From contig NZ_PREV01000027.1 of NCBI RefSeq assembly GCF_002959965.1, positions 992,001 through 1,056,000 on the forward strand: 64,000 bases of DNA, in the 5' to 3' direction. The position numbers were made by a program, and so were the translations under genes. Shown here piece by piece: positions 34,358 through 44,110 of this stretch. Position 1 is the first letter of the stretch. Every line of letters starts with the position of its first letter. Origin of the DNA: Microbulbifer pacificus. Lineage in GTDB: Bacteria; Pseudomonadota; Gammaproteobacteria; Pseudomonadales; Cellvibrionaceae. The notes beneath the pieces are model-generated. The model had not been told where the DNA came from, did not search any database, and worked only from the letters and a program-made list of their open reading frames with translations.

Positions 34358-34832
34358 GAGGATATCCTCTGGTTATTTGTTATTGACGGGGGAAAACCGG
34401 AGCGAGAATGCAGCAGTGATTATCTGGTGATCTGCGGCGCGAAGGTTGTGACCCGGTTCCGGTTATACCCAGCCCACAAATTTCCTAAACCGAATTTATG
34501 TGTCCTATGTGTCATTTATCGGTTGAGCGGATTGGAGGCGCTGTTCAATAGTCCAGTGCGACGAGCACGCTGTCCCCAATATGCATGGGGATGGCGCAGG
34601 ACACCCAACCTGTCGTGCGCCAACTCGGCTCAGAGTTTGGTGGAGCATTCGTCGTGTTGGTGTGGTACCCCCTTGGAGATGGGAACACCCGCTCGTTGGT
34701 GTGCTGTACTGGAGAGAGCGGCGGGTCGCTCAACCGAGTTCTGCCAATTCAGCGAGACGGGGTCTGCCAAAATCTGGATAATGCCGCCGCTCGGCCTATG
34801 GCTCACCCAATTCTCCACGTCCGGTAGTTCCT
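34358..34832. other. Intergenic region, divergent promoters expected
   Basis: This 475-base stretch separates the minus-strand secreted-protein operon from plus-strand ycaO and should hold both promoters. A short hairpin TCCCCA/TGGGGA with a seven-base loop lies at 34573-34591. I see no gene, tRNA or clear protein-binding site. Confidence 0.4.
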
Positions 34833-37058
34833 ATGGAAATCAACGTCAACTTCCTCGACAACCTCAGACTTGAAGCCAAGTTTGACGACTTCACGGTCAT
34901 TACCGACCAGCCGATCCGCTACAAGGGCGATGGTTCGGCGCCGAGCCCGTTTGACTACTTCCTTGCGTCTTCCGCCCTGTGTGCGGCCTACTTCGTGCGG
35001 GTGTACTGCCTGTCGCGGGATATACCCACCCACAACATCCGTCTGTCCCAGAACAACATCGTCGACCCGGAAGACCGCTACAACCAGATCTTCAAGATTC
35101 AGGTGGAGCTGCCGGAGGATATTTCCGAGAAAGACCGCCAGGGAATTCTGCGTTCCATCGACCGCTGTACCGTCAAGAAGGTGATTCAGACCGGGCCGGA
35201 GTTCCAGATCGAGGAAGTAGAGAATCTGGCGGAAGACGCGCAGGCACTGCTGATGGTTCAGGCGGATGCGGACCACCAGACCTTTATCGAGGGCAAGGAT
35301 CTGCCGCTTGAGCAGACCATTGCCAATATGACCAGAATCCTCGCGGATCTGGGGATGAAGATCGAGATCGCTTCCTGGCGCAACATCGTGCCCCATGTGT
35401 GGTCGCTGCACATCCGCGATGCGGCTTCGCCCATGTGTTTCACCAACGGGAAAGGCGCGACCAAGGAAAGCGCGCTGTGTTCGGCGCTGGGCGAATTTAT
35501 CGAGCGTCTGAACTGCAATTTTTTCTACAACGACCAGTATTTTGGCGAGGAGATCGCCAATGCGGATTTCGTGCACTACCCGAATGAAAAGTGGTTTGAA
35601 CTGCCCGAAGACGACGAATTGCCGGAAGGCATCCTGGACGATTACTGCCTGGCCATTTACAACCCGGAAGGGGAGCTGGCGGGCTCAAACCTGATCGACA
35701 CCAATTCAGGGCGCATGGACCGCGGTATCTGCTCCCTGCCTTTCGAGCGTCGCTCCGACGGTGAGACGGTGTATTTTCCTTCCAACCTGATTGAAAACCT
35801 GTTTCTCAGCAATGGCATGAGTGCGGGCAATACCCTGGCGGAAGCGCAGGTTCAGTGCCTGTCGGAAATTTTCGAACGGGCGGTGAAAAAGGAAATTCTG
35901 GAGCGGGAAATTGCACTGCCCGATGTACCGCACGAGGTGTTGCAGAAGTACCCGGACATTCTCGAGGGCATCGAGGAGCTGGAGAAGCAGGGCTTCCCGA
36001 TCCTGGTGAAAGACGCTTCTCTCGGCGGCCAGTTTCCGGTGATGTGCGTGACCCTGATGAACCCGCGCACCGGCGGCGTGTTTGCCTCGTTTGGCGCGCA
36101 CCCCAGTCTGCATGTGGCACTGGAGCGCAGTCTTACCGAATTGATGCAGGGGCGCAGTTTCGAGGGGCTGAACGATGTGCCGCCGCCCACCTTCAACAGT
36201 CTGGAAGTGACCGAGCCGCACAATTTTGTGGAGCACTTCATTGATTCCACCGGCGTGGTGTCCTGGCGTTTTTTCAGCGCGAGATCCGATTACGAATTTG
36301 TGGAATGGGACTTTTCCGGAAACCACCACGACAGCAACGACACCGAAGCCAACCGCCTGTTCGCCATCCTCGACGACATGGGCAAAGAGGTGTACATGGC
36401 GACCTACAGCGATCTCGGCGCGCCGGCGTGCCGGATTCTGGTACCCGGCTATTCCGAGGTGTATCCGGTGGAAGACCTGATCTGGGACAACACCAACAAG
36501 GCTCTGGACTATCGCGAGGACATCCTCAACCTGCACATTCTCGAAGACGAAGCCCTGGAAGATCTGGTGGAACGGCTGGAAGAAAGCCAGCTCGACAACT
36601 ACGAGAAAATCTCCACCCTGATCGGGGTCGAGTTCGATGAAAATACCGTGTGGGGCCAGCTCACCATTCTCGAGCTGAAGTTGCTGGTATATCTGTCACT
36701 GCAACGCCATGAGGAGGCGCTGGAGCGGGTGGAGAGTTTTCTTCAGTACAACGACAACACGGTGGAACGCGGACTCTTTTACCGCGCGGTGCAGGCGGTA
36801 CTGGAAATTGCACTGGACGAAGATCTGTCGCTGGACGATTACCTCGTCAATCTGCGCCGGATGTTTGGTGAGAGCACTATGGAGGCGGTTGTGGGTTCTG
36901 TAGACGGCAGTATGCGCTTTTACGGCCTCACCCCCACCAACATGCGCCTGGAAGGGCTGGACAAGCACCTGCGTTTGATCGAGAGCTACAAAAAGCTGCA
37001 CGCGGCGCGCGCGGTGGTTAACGGTTTCTCCGAGGGAGATAAAACCGCGGTCAAATAA
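34833..37058 (+). CDS. ycaO: OsmC-like/YcaO domain protein
   Basis: A 741-residue protein. Residues about 5-145 form an OsmC-like domain (SPFDYFLASSALCAAYFVRVY, with one of the usual cysteines). The YcaO domain spans about 175-560 with the ATP-binding stretches TNGKGATKESALCSALGEFI-ER and SAGNTLAEAQVQCLSEIFER, and ALERSLTELMQGRSF further on. The C-terminal 180 residues are helical (TPR-like LQRHEEALERVESFL). YcaO proteins use ATP to activate peptide amides; the E. coli protein of this subtype supports RimO-dependent ribosomal protein S12 modification rather than making a peptide natural product, and no precursor or partner enzyme is seen here. Ends just before a strong terminator. Confidence 0.9.
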   Translation: MEINVNFLDNLRLEAKFDDFTVITDQPIRYKGDGSAPSPFDYFLASSALCAAYFVRVYCLSRDIPTHNIRLSQNNIVDPEDRYNQIFKIQVELPEDISEKDRQGILRSIDRCTVKKVIQTGPEFQIEEVENLAEDAQALLMVQADADHQTFIEGKDLPLEQTIANMTRILADLGMKIEIASWRNIVPHVWSLHIRDAASPMCFTNGKGATKESALCSALGEFIERLNCNFFYNDQYFGEEIANADFVHYPNEKWFELPEDDELPEGILDDYCLAIYNPEGELAGSNLIDTNSGRMDRGICSLPFERRSDGETVYFPSNLIENLFLSNGMSAGNTLAEAQVQCLSEIFERAVKKEILEREIALPDVPHEVLQKYPDILEGIEELEKQGFPILVKDASLGGQFPVMCVTLMNPRTGGVFASFGAHPSLHVALERSLTELMQGRSFEGLNDVPPPTFNSLEVTEPHNFVEHFIDSTGVVSWRFFSARSDYEFVEWDFSGNHHDSNDTEANRLFAILDDMGKEVYMATYSDLGAPACRILVPGYSEVYPVEDLIWDNTNKALDYREDILNLHILEDEALEDLVERLEESQLDNYEKISTLIGVEFDENTVWGQLTILELKLLVYLSLQRHEEALERVESFLQYNDNTVERGLFYRAVQAVLEIALDEDLSLDDYLVNLRRMFGESTMEAVVGSVDGSMRFYGLTPTNMRLEGLDKHLRLIESYKKLHAARAVVNGFSEGDKTAVK

Positions 37059-37085
37059 AACGAGAGCGGGAAAAGAAGATCGAAT

Positions 37086-37118
37086 AAAAAAGGGAGCGTG
37101 GTATTCGCTCCCTTTTTC
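37086..37118. terminator. Bidirectional intrinsic terminator between ycaO and the porin gene
   Basis: AGGGAGCG (37091-37098) and CGCTCCCT (37106-37113) form a stem flanked by an A-run on the left and TTTTTCTT on the right, so it can end both convergent transcripts. Confidence 0.85.
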
Positions 37119-37141
37119 TTGATCGCTTGGCTGGGCGTCGA

Positions 37142-38083
37142 TTAGAACTTGAATTCGGTGCCGATACCAACGTAGCTGCGCTCATAGTCGCCCGCGGCGG
37201 TTTCATCGGTGTAGAAGGTGAACACCTTGGCCGCTGACGAGAGTTTGTAGTCCAGTCCCAGGCTGAAGGTTTCGCCGTCGGTCTTGATGATGTCGGATTG
37301 GCCGTACTGGGCCTTCGCGGTCCAGTTGTTGATTTTGTAGGCCACGGATGTCATCCAGCCGTCCTGCTTGCTGCGGTCCGCTTTTTCCTGTTCCTCGTAC
37401 AAGGCCCCCAATTGCAGGTTGCCCAAGCTGTATTGCGCGACCAGACGGTTGACGTTCCAGTCGTTGGCTTCCACGTCCTGGTCAAAGGCGTAAGCCAGGT
37501 ATACGCCGTTGTTGTCGTAGGCGAGGGATACGGAAGTACCGTTGTCACGGGTGTCGATCAGATTGCCTTCGCCGTCGAAAATTTCGGCATCCTTGTTGCT
37601 GATATACGCAGCGGAAGCCTTGAAGCCTGCCAAAGACGGCGTGGTGTACTGCAGGTTGTTCGACTCGCGGTTGTCGCTTCTGGTAATCAGGCTTTTGATA
37701 TCACCCTCCAGGTCGTTGAACAGGTCAACGCGGTTCTGGGCTTCTTTCAGGGGGGTATCAAATTTACCGCCGATCACCTGTCCGAAGCCGCCTTCAAGGC
37801 CTGCGTAGATGTTGCGCTGGCTGAAGGTTTCATCGGCCTCGCCGTCGATATCCACTTCGTATTCCATCTTGTAGATACCCTTGATACCGCTATCCAGCGG
37901 CAGCTCGCCTTTCACTCCCAGGCGGGAGGCGTTGCTTTTGATATCAGTTTGGGTGCCTTCGCCCTCGTCGTTGGACTGGAAGGAGGCATTGGCCTTGCCG
38001 TAGAAGGTGAACACGTCGGACTGGGCAAAGGACGGAATGGGAAGGGCAGCTGCCAGTGCCAGGGTGATCGCGGTCTTTTTCAT
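37142..38083 (-). CDS. Gram-negative porin
   Basis: A 313-residue general porin. A signal peptide (KKTAITLALAAALPIPSFAQ) is followed by the usual first strand DVFTFYGKANASFQ and the GVKGELPLDSGIKGIYKMEYEV region. Loop 3 sequences (GKFDTPLKEAQNRVDLFNDL) carry the acidic residues that narrow the pore. The protein ends YVGIGTEFKF with terminal Phe. This matches trimeric sixteen-strand porins for small polar solutes, slightly shorter than OmpC. It is monocistronic, ending at a terminator shared with ycaO; its promoter must lie within 38084-38418. Confidence 0.92.
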   Translation of the reverse strand: MKKTAITLALAAALPIPSFAQSDVFTFYGKANASFQSNDEGEGTQTDIKSNASRLGVKGELPLDSGIKGIYKMEYEVDIDGEADETFSQRNIYAGLEGGFGQVIGGKFDTPLKEAQNRVDLFNDLEGDIKSLITRSDNRESNNLQYTTPSLAGFKASAAYISNKDAEIFDGEGNLIDTRDNGTSVSLAYDNNGVYLAYAFDQDVEANDWNVNRLVAQYSLGNLQLGALYEEQEKADRSKQDGWMTSVAYKINNWTAKAQYGQSDIIKTDGETFSLGLDYKLSSAAKVFTFYTDETAAGDYERSYVGIGTEFKF

Positions 38084-38418
38084 GGTCGGTCTCGTAAAGT
38101 GGCTTAACGGGTGAGCCTTGGCTCGGATGCCGCGCAGTTTGCTGCTCTTTTGTTACAAATATGTGAAATGTGAAAGGTTTGTGTAAGTTATGTTGCGGAT
38201 AGGGGGATTGAACTAAAGAAAATACAGGTTGGTCAGGTAGTGGCGCGGCATGGGGCGCTTGAACCTCGGGTGGGGCTTCGTTTTAATCCCGGTGCAATAT
38301 CCCGGTGCAATGGTGAGAGCGGAGCGCTTGGTCGCGGGCGGAAAAAACGCCACCCAGCGCTTTTGCCACCTTCAAGGGGCAAGGACAGGCCAAAAAGAAA
38401 GGGAATTCAGGAGGCTCG
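38084..38418. other. Intergenic region between porin and comEC
   Basis: The 335 bases hold the divergent promoters of the porin and comEC genes. A stretch around 38155-38220 is AT-rich and suits the porin promoter. No gene is recognised here. Confidence 0.35.
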
Positions 38419-40950
38419 GTGACACGAGTGAGTGGGGTAGTGGCCACATTGTGGGCGCTGTCTGTGGGGATTGGACAGGTGGCCTTTTGGCCGGCACTGC
38501 CGTGGGATGCAGATACTGCCGTGGCGCTGGCACTCGGCTGTATCCTCTTTGTCCTGCTGGCTGCCGCCAGTGGCTGGTTGTCCCGTTGTCCGTCTGCGCC
38601 GCGCTTCGTGTTGCTGCATCTGCTGCTGCCATTTGTGCTCGGAAGCTTCTGGGCGCTCAGCGCCCATCACCACTCCGTCGCGGAGCGTTTGCCACCTTCA
38701 TTGCACGGAACCGACCACAGGGTTGTGCTTGAGATTGAAGGCCTCCCGGAAACCTCCTCGGCGGTCGCCAGTTTCCGTTCCCACACCGCCGTGCAAGGGT
38801 TTCTGGACAGCCGGTTTCGCGCGCGGGTGCTGACATCCGAGTATCGCGAACTTGTCGGTATGCGCCTGTTGCTGAGCTGGTACCGGGTGGAGCCGCGGCT
38901 CGCGTCGAAGATGACCTCGGGCAGCCGCTGGAGTATGACGCTGCGCCTGAAGCGACCGCGCGGCAGCGTCAATCCCCACACTTTTGACTACGAAGCCTGG
39001 TTGCTTGAGCAGGGCATCTACGCCACAGGGTATGTACGCGATAGCGGCGCGATGCCGGAACACCTGGCGGAGGGGGCTGGTGTGGCGGCGGCGATCGACC
39101 GGGTGCGTGAAGGACTTCGCTATCGCATGCGTGGCGTCGAAGGCGGTATTGATCTACTGCCACGGGAGGCCCTGATCCGCGCACTGTTGCTGGGGGACAA
39201 GGGCGGAATAGACCAGCAGACCCAGGATCTCCTGCGCAGGACCGGCACCGCGCACCTGCTGGCTATTTCAGGGTTGCACGTGGGCATTGTGGCGGGTTTC
39301 TTCCTGCTGCTCGGTGGATGGGTGAGCCGCGCTGCAGGTATTTTTCGCCCCCACAACCCGCCGTTCCTGGCTGGTGCCATCGGACTGTTGGCCGCACTGG
39401 GGTACACACTGATCAGCGGTGCGCCCCTGTCGGCTCAACGCGCATTGATCATGACCTCGATTGCCATCATCGCCCTGATGTTCCGTCGCAGTGTCAGCGC
39501 CGGATTGGCGTTTGCGGCGGCGCTCGCGGGTGTATTGCTTCTACAGCCTCTGGCGGTGATCAACGCCGGGTTCTGGCTGTCATTTGTGGCGGTGGGCGCC
39601 CTGTTATTGCGCTTTCGCGGACGCAGTGACAGCGGCGATGACGCGACGAGGGGGCGGGAGCCGGTCGGCCGCCGTCCGTTGCGAATATGGCATTCTCTAC
39701 GCACTGCGCTGCAGAGCCAGTGGGCCATTCTTCTCGGCCTGTTGCTGCCGTCCGTCCTGATTTTTGCCGGAGTGAGCCTGAGCGGATTGCTGCTGAATCT
39801 GATCGCCATTCCCTGGGTAGGGATGGTCATTCTCCCGTTGATCTTTCTTGCCGCGCTGGTTCCCGCGCCACTCCAGCTGACACTGTGGCAGCTTGCTGAT
39901 GTTCAGCTTGGCTGGCTGATGGATTTCCTTCGGCTGGCCGACCACATGTTGCCGGGGTGGCAGCCGATCCCCGCGCCCACGGCAACGGTGGGCGTGCTTG
40001 CGCTGATCAGCTGCGGGATGCTGCTGCTGCCGCGAGGCGTTCCAGGGCGGGCCCTCGGTTGGGGCCTTTTGCCTGTGCTGCTGGTGGGTTTGTCGCCGTG
40101 GCAGCGACCCGATCCCCCGCACCTCACACTGACCGCACTGGATGTGGGCCAGGGGCTAGCCGTGGTCGCTGCTACGGAGCGGGCAACGCTTGTGTACGAC
40201 ACCGGCGCCAGCACCGGCAGTGGGTGGAGTGCCGGCCGCAGTATTGTGGCCCCCTATATTCTCGCCACCGGATATCCGCAGCTGGGGGCACTGATGGTGA
40301 GCCATGGCGACCGCGATCACGCGGGCGGGGTGACGGGTTTGCTGTCGCAATTGCACGTCGACGCACTGATCGCCCCCGGGGATCTCGCTTCGCGGTTGTC
40401 CGGGGGTACCACGTCGAAATCGTGCGTCGCCGGTGAGCATGAAGTATGGGGTGGGCTGCGCATCGAGTGGTTGTGGCCGCGCACCCTGGAACTGACCGGG
40501 GAGGAGAATGATCACAGCTGCGTGGGACTTCTGACCTGGCGCGATGTACGTGTGCTATTGACCGGAGATATCACCGCCAGCGTGGAGGAGCGATTGCGGG
40601 CTCTCTACCCCGAATTTGCTCCTGTCGATCTGCTGGTTGCACCGCATCACGGCTCCCAAACTTCCTCTTCCGCCGCGCTGATCGCGTGGGCGCAGCCTGC
40701 GCGGGTCGTGTTCAGTGCCGGATTCCGTCACTACTTCGGGCATCCTCACCCGGAGGTAGTGGCGAGGTACACGCGCACAAGCGCGCAGCTGTTCAATACC
40801 GCCGAGAGCGGAGCCATTCGTTTCCGCTGGGATGACACCGGGCGTCTGGAGGTTCGCGAGGCCCGCGCCCAGAGCCGCTTTTGGTATGCCGATCACAGCA
40901 ATAAAAAAGATAACAATCAGGCACTTAGCCACCGAAGTGAGCTGTGGTAG
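38419..40950 (+). CDS. comEC: ComEC/Rec2 family DNA-uptake channel
   Basis: An 843-residue inner-membrane protein expected to carry single-stranded DNA into the cytoplasm during natural transformation. It has an N-terminal DUF4131-like region, a central competence domain with many membrane helices (HLLAISGLHVGIVAGFFLLL is the family signature near residue 277) and a C-terminal metallo-beta-lactamase domain with the metal motif HGDRDHAGG (H629 to H633) and APHHGS further on. The GTG start follows CAGGAGG at four bases. It opens a co-directional run with exbB, exbD, msbA, lpxK, kdsB and murB, an arrangement common in gammaproteobacteria. Confidence 0.95.
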   Translation: MTRVSGVVATLWALSVGIGQVAFWPALPWDADTAVALALGCILFVLLAAASGWLSRCPSAPRFVLLHLLLPFVLGSFWALSAHHHSVAERLPPSLHGTDHRVVLEIEGLPETSSAVASFRSHTAVQGFLDSRFRARVLTSEYRELVGMRLLLSWYRVEPRLASKMTSGSRWSMTLRLKRPRGSVNPHTFDYEAWLLEQGIYATGYVRDSGAMPEHLAEGAGVAAAIDRVREGLRYRMRGVEGGIDLLPREALIRALLLGDKGGIDQQTQDLLRRTGTAHLLAISGLHVGIVAGFFLLLGGWVSRAAGIFRPHNPPFLAGAIGLLAALGYTLISGAPLSAQRALIMTSIAIIALMFRRSVSAGLAFAAALAGVLLLQPLAVINAGFWLSFVAVGALLLRFRGRSDSGDDATRGREPVGRRPLRIWHSLRTALQSQWAILLGLLLPSVLIFAGVSLSGLLLNLIAIPWVGMVILPLIFLAALVPAPLQLTLWQLADVQLGWLMDFLRLADHMLPGWQPIPAPTATVGVLALISCGMLLLPRGVPGRALGWGLLPVLLVGLSPWQRPDPPHLTLTALDVGQGLAVVAATERATLVYDTGASTGSGWSAGRSIVAPYILATGYPQLGALMVSHGDRDHAGGVTGLLSQLHVDALIAPGDLASRLSGGTTSKSCVAGEHEVWGGLRIEWLWPRTLELTGEENDHSCVGLLTWRDVRVLLTGDITASVEERLRALYPEFAPVDLLVAPHHGSQTSSSAALIAWAQPARVVFSAGFRHYFGHPHPEVVARYTRTSAQLFNTAESGAIRFRWDDTGRLEVREARAQSRFWYADHSNKKDNNQALSHRSELW

Positions 40951-41004
40951 AGTGCTTGTTCTTCGAACCATAACAATTCCGTTCCGCAGTCGGGGCCTAT
41001 AAAA

Positions 41005-41625
41005 GTGTTAGAGATCATCAAATCCGGCGGCTGGCTGATGCTGCCAATCCTGCTTTGTTCCGTGGCCGTTATCGCGATTTTTATCGAGCGTCTGTGGACG
41101 TTGAATGAACGCAAGATCGCCCCCCGTGGACTTCTCGGCGAAGTCTGGAGCAACCTCAAAAACAATCAGCTCACAACGGATAAGATCCGTGAGTTGCGCG
41201 ATTCCAGCCCGCTCGGCCGGATTTTTGCCGCGGGACTGTCCAACTCCAAGCATGGCCGGGAGGTCATGAAAGACAGTATCGAAGAGGCGGCCAGTCAGGT
41301 GGTCCACGATCTCGAACGCTTTCTGAACGTGCTGGGCACGGTTGCTGCCGTGGCACCGCTGATTGGCCTGCTGGGAACCGTGGTGGGCATGATTCAGGTC
41401 TTTACCGCGATCATGCTGGAAGGCACCGGTAATGCCGGTGTGCTGGCGGGAGGTATCTCTCAGGCCCTCATCACCACCGCGGCGGGCCTCAGTGTGGCAA
41501 TTCCCGCGCTGATGGCACACCGCTACTTCCAGCGCCGTGTCGATTCCATCGTGGTCACCATGGAACAGGAAGCGGTCAAACTGGTGGATGCCCTGCACAG
41601 CGACCGCCGCGTCGAAGCCGCCTGA
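41005..41625 (+). CDS. exbB: ExbB/TolQ-type proton channel protein
   Basis: A 206-residue inner-membrane protein with three membrane segments: about 9-27 (LMLPILLCSVAVIAIFIE), about 110-132 (LGTVAAVAPLIGLLGTVVGM) and about 150-175. The GLLGTVVGMIQVF motif is typical of the MotA/TolQ/ExbB family, which converts proton flow into mechanical work. With the ExbD-like gene 26 bases downstream it forms an energy module that, with a TonB protein, could serve the window's TonB receptors; in this comEC-msbA context the pair is often annotated ExbB/ExbD without proof of partner. The GTG start has only a weak ribosome-binding site. Confidence 0.9.
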   Translation: MLEIIKSGGWLMLPILLCSVAVIAIFIERLWTLNERKIAPRGLLGEVWSNLKNNQLTTDKIRELRDSSPLGRIFAAGLSNSKHGREVMKDSIEEAASQVVHDLERFLNVLGTVAAVAPLIGLLGTVVGMIQVFTAIMLEGTGNAGVLAGGISQALITTAAGLSVAIPALMAHRYFQRRVDSIVVTMEQEAVKLVDALHSDRRVEAA

Positions 41626-41651
41626 AAATAACCTGGATTCAGGAGCCTACG

Positions 41652-42071
41652 ATGCAATTCCGCCGCCAGAGCGTTGAGCAGGAGGGGGTCAACCTCACAC
41701 CACTGATTGATGTGGTATTTCTGCTGCTGATTTTCTTTATGGTGTCCACCACCTTTACCAAAGAGAGCCACCTCCAGCTGAATCTACCGGAGGCTGCGGG
41801 GCCTCAGGCAGAGAGTCCGCCGTCTACCATTGAAATTCTGATCAGTGCGGATGGTTCCTATTCCGTGGATGGGCGCGCTCTGATCAACAAGAAACTGCCG
41901 ACGCTGAAATCTGCACTGTCGGAAGTGTCTGGCGGCGAGTACAATCGCCCGCTGATCATTACCGCGGATGCCACCGCAGAACATCAGGCGGTGGTTCGTG
42001 CCATGGATGCCGCCGGCCAGCTGGGGTTTGTTCACCTCAGTATCACCACGCGGCAGCCGGACGAACAGTAA
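41652..42071 (+). CDS. exbD: ExbD/TolR family protein
   Basis: A 139-residue protein with one N-terminal membrane helix (about 17-38, LTPLIDVVFLLLIFFMVSTT) and a periplasmic domain. The essential aspartate of the family is present in PLIDVVFLLL. The periplasmic part (ISADGSYSVDGRAL and ADATAEHQAVVRAMD) matches the TolR/ExbD fold. It partners the ExbB-like protein encoded directly upstream. The ATG at 41652 is preceded by TTCAGGAGCC, a good ribosome-binding site. Confidence 0.93.
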   Translation: MQFRRQSVEQEGVNLTPLIDVVFLLLIFFMVSTTFTKESHLQLNLPEAAGPQAESPPSTIEILISADGSYSVDGRALINKKLPTLKSALSEVSGGEYNRPLIITADATAEHQAVVRAMDAAGQLGFVHLSITTRQPDEQ

Positions 42072-42180
42072 TCTATACAGTGTTGAACGCCGGGTGCGCC
42101 TACTGCTGCGCCCAGTCCCGGCTGCGAGGTCTCAGACCTGGTAGCCGGTGATTCGCGGAGAACACGCTGCCAAGAGTTTT

Positions 42181-44016
42181 ATGGAAAAATCCTCCAAGCC
42201 TCTGCCCAAGCCCCGGCAGGGTGCCCAGACCTACCGTCGCCTCCTTTCCTACGCCATCCCCCAGTGGCCGCTATTTGTGATAGCGGTGCTTGGTTTCATG
42301 CTGTTCTCCAGTATGGAAGTTCTGCTGATTGCCGTTACTGAGCTTCTGCTCGATGCTGTCGGCGTAGGGATAGAGCAGGGGCGGGGGTTCCTTTCGCAGT
42401 ATGTGGCGAAGTTTTTCGCCGGTGGTGTCATGCCCCAGGAGACCGCCCGCTGGCTGGTGCCTGCAGCCATGCTGACGATCATTGGATTGCGGGCGGTGGG
42501 AAATTTTGTCGGCAGTTATGGCCTTGCCTATGTGGCGCGGGCGGTGATTCACCAGCTGCGCACCGAGCTGTTCGAGCATATTGGCCAGTTGCCGAGTGCC
42601 TATTTCGATCGCTATACCGGTGCTTACCTGATTTCCAAGGTGGCGTACAACGTCGAGCAGGTTACTAACTCCATCACAAAGTCCCTGAAGGTGATCATTC
42701 GTTCTTCGTTCACGGCTATTGGTCTGTTGACCTACCTGCTGATGGTGAACTGGAAGCTGACACTGACCTTTTTCCTGTTCGTGCCGATTATTGCCGCAGT
42801 CGTCAGTGTGGTGGGTAAGCGATTCCGCAAACTGAGCCATCGTATCCAGAACACCATGGGTGACGTTACCCACGTTACCCAGGAAGCGATCAACGGTTAT
42901 GAAGTGGTGCGGATGTACGGCGGGCGCGATTATGAGAATGCCCGCTTTCAGGCGGCCAGCAATGCAAACCGCCAGCAGTTTATGAAGCTAGTGGTGGCGG
43001 ACAACGCCAGCGTGTCGGTCATTCAGATTATGGTTGGCCTGGCAACGGCAGTGCTGGTGTGGTTTGCGCTGGCGCCGGGTATGGTGGAATCCATGACCCC
43101 GGGTGTATTTGCCTCCTATATCGGCGCCGCGGCGTCTCTGGCGAAACCCATCCGCAATCTCTCCGAGGTATATGCCGAAATCCAGAAAGGTATCGCTGCC
43201 GCGGAGAGTATTTTCGAAGTGTTCGATGCACCAAAAGAACCGCTCGGTGGCACTCTGCAGCTGCCGAGCCCGGTTACCGGCACGGTGACATTTGAGCACC
43301 TGGGGTTCCGTTACAGCGATGACACGCCGCCGGTGCTGAGCGATATCGACTTCCGTGTGCAGGCGGGGCAAACCGTTGCCCTAGTGGGCGCATCGGGCTC
43401 GGGCAAGAGTACTCTGGTCAGCCTGCTGTCCCGCTTCTATGAACCGACCTCTGGGCGGATTCTGTTGGACGGAGTCGACATAACCCAGGTGCCAGTGGTT
43501 GCCCTGCGCCAGCAGATCAGTCTGGTTTCCCAGAATATCGTGCTGTTCAATGACACCGTGTATCGCAACATCGCCTACGGTGAACTTGAGAACAAATCTG
43601 AGGCGGAAGTTCAGCGAGCGATCGACCTGGCACATGCACGGGGTTTTATCGAGGAGCTTCCGCAGGGGTTGCAGACGGTCCTTGGGGACAATGCGCAGAT
43701 TCTTTCCGGTGGCCAGCGTCAGCGTCTTGCCATCGCTCGCGCACTATTGAAAGACTCCCCGCTATTAGTGCTCGATGAGGCCACCTCCGCGCTGGATAAC
43801 GCCTCGGAACGTCATATCCAGGCCGCGCTGGCCGAGGTCATGAAGAACCGCACCACCTTTGTCATTGCGCATCGCCTCAGTACCATCGAGAACGCCGACA
43901 GTATCCTGGTGATGGATCAGGGGCGTATTGTCGAGCACGGCACACACAGTGAGCTGTTGGCACAAGGCGGGCGTTATGCGCGGCTGTTGCAACAGCAGGC
44001 GAGCGATCTCGGCTGA
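42181..44016 (+). CDS. msbA: Lipid A export ABC transporter (MsbA)
   Basis: A 611-residue half-transporter that flips lipid A-core across the inner membrane. An N-terminal six-helix domain (to about residue 330) is joined to an ATPase domain with Walker A GASGSGKST at 403-411, the signature LSGGQRQRLAIARALL near 508 and Walker B LLVLDEATSALD near 525-536. The ATG at 42181 gives the family's usual length; a GTG at 42148 is an alternative. Position before lpxK confirms msbA rather than a drug exporter. Between exbD and this gene is a short inverted repeat (GGTCT-C-AGACC, 42128-42138) of unknown meaning. Confidence 0.94.
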   Translation: MEKSSKPLPKPRQGAQTYRRLLSYAIPQWPLFVIAVLGFMLFSSMEVLLIAVTELLLDAVGVGIEQGRGFLSQYVAKFFAGGVMPQETARWLVPAAMLTIIGLRAVGNFVGSYGLAYVARAVIHQLRTELFEHIGQLPSAYFDRYTGAYLISKVAYNVEQVTNSITKSLKVIIRSSFTAIGLLTYLLMVNWKLTLTFFLFVPIIAAVVSVVGKRFRKLSHRIQNTMGDVTHVTQEAINGYEVVRMYGGRDYENARFQAASNANRQQFMKLVVADNASVSVIQIMVGLATAVLVWFALAPGMVESMTPGVFASYIGAAASLAKPIRNLSEVYAEIQKGIAAAESIFEVFDAPKEPLGGTLQLPSPVTGTVTFEHLGFRYSDDTPPVLSDIDFRVQAGQTVALVGASGSGKSTLVSLLSRFYEPTSGRILLDGVDITQVPVVALRQQISLVSQNIVLFNDTVYRNIAYGELENKSEAEVQRAIDLAHARGFIEELPQGLQTVLGDNAQILSGGQRQRLAIARALLKDSPLLVLDEATSALDNASERHIQAALAEVMKNRTTFVIAHRLSTIENADSILVMDQGRIVEHGTHSELLAQGGRYARLLQQQASDLG

Positions 44017-44110
44017 TATTCGTTCGAGGTATGGACAGGATCGCGCTGGCGCGGCTCCGGGTGACTCCGGTTGCGCAAGTATGGATAAGAGAAAGGGAGA
44101 GCAGGGCGCA

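Noticed and set aside
42128..42138. GGTCT-C-AGACC inverted repeat before msbA
   Set aside because: Five-base arms are too short to stand out in this much sequence and no regulator is linked to it.
42148..42180. GTG at 42148 as start of msbA
   Set aside because: The ATG at 42181 gives the family length and the extra residues are not conserved, although neither start has a strong ribosome-binding site.
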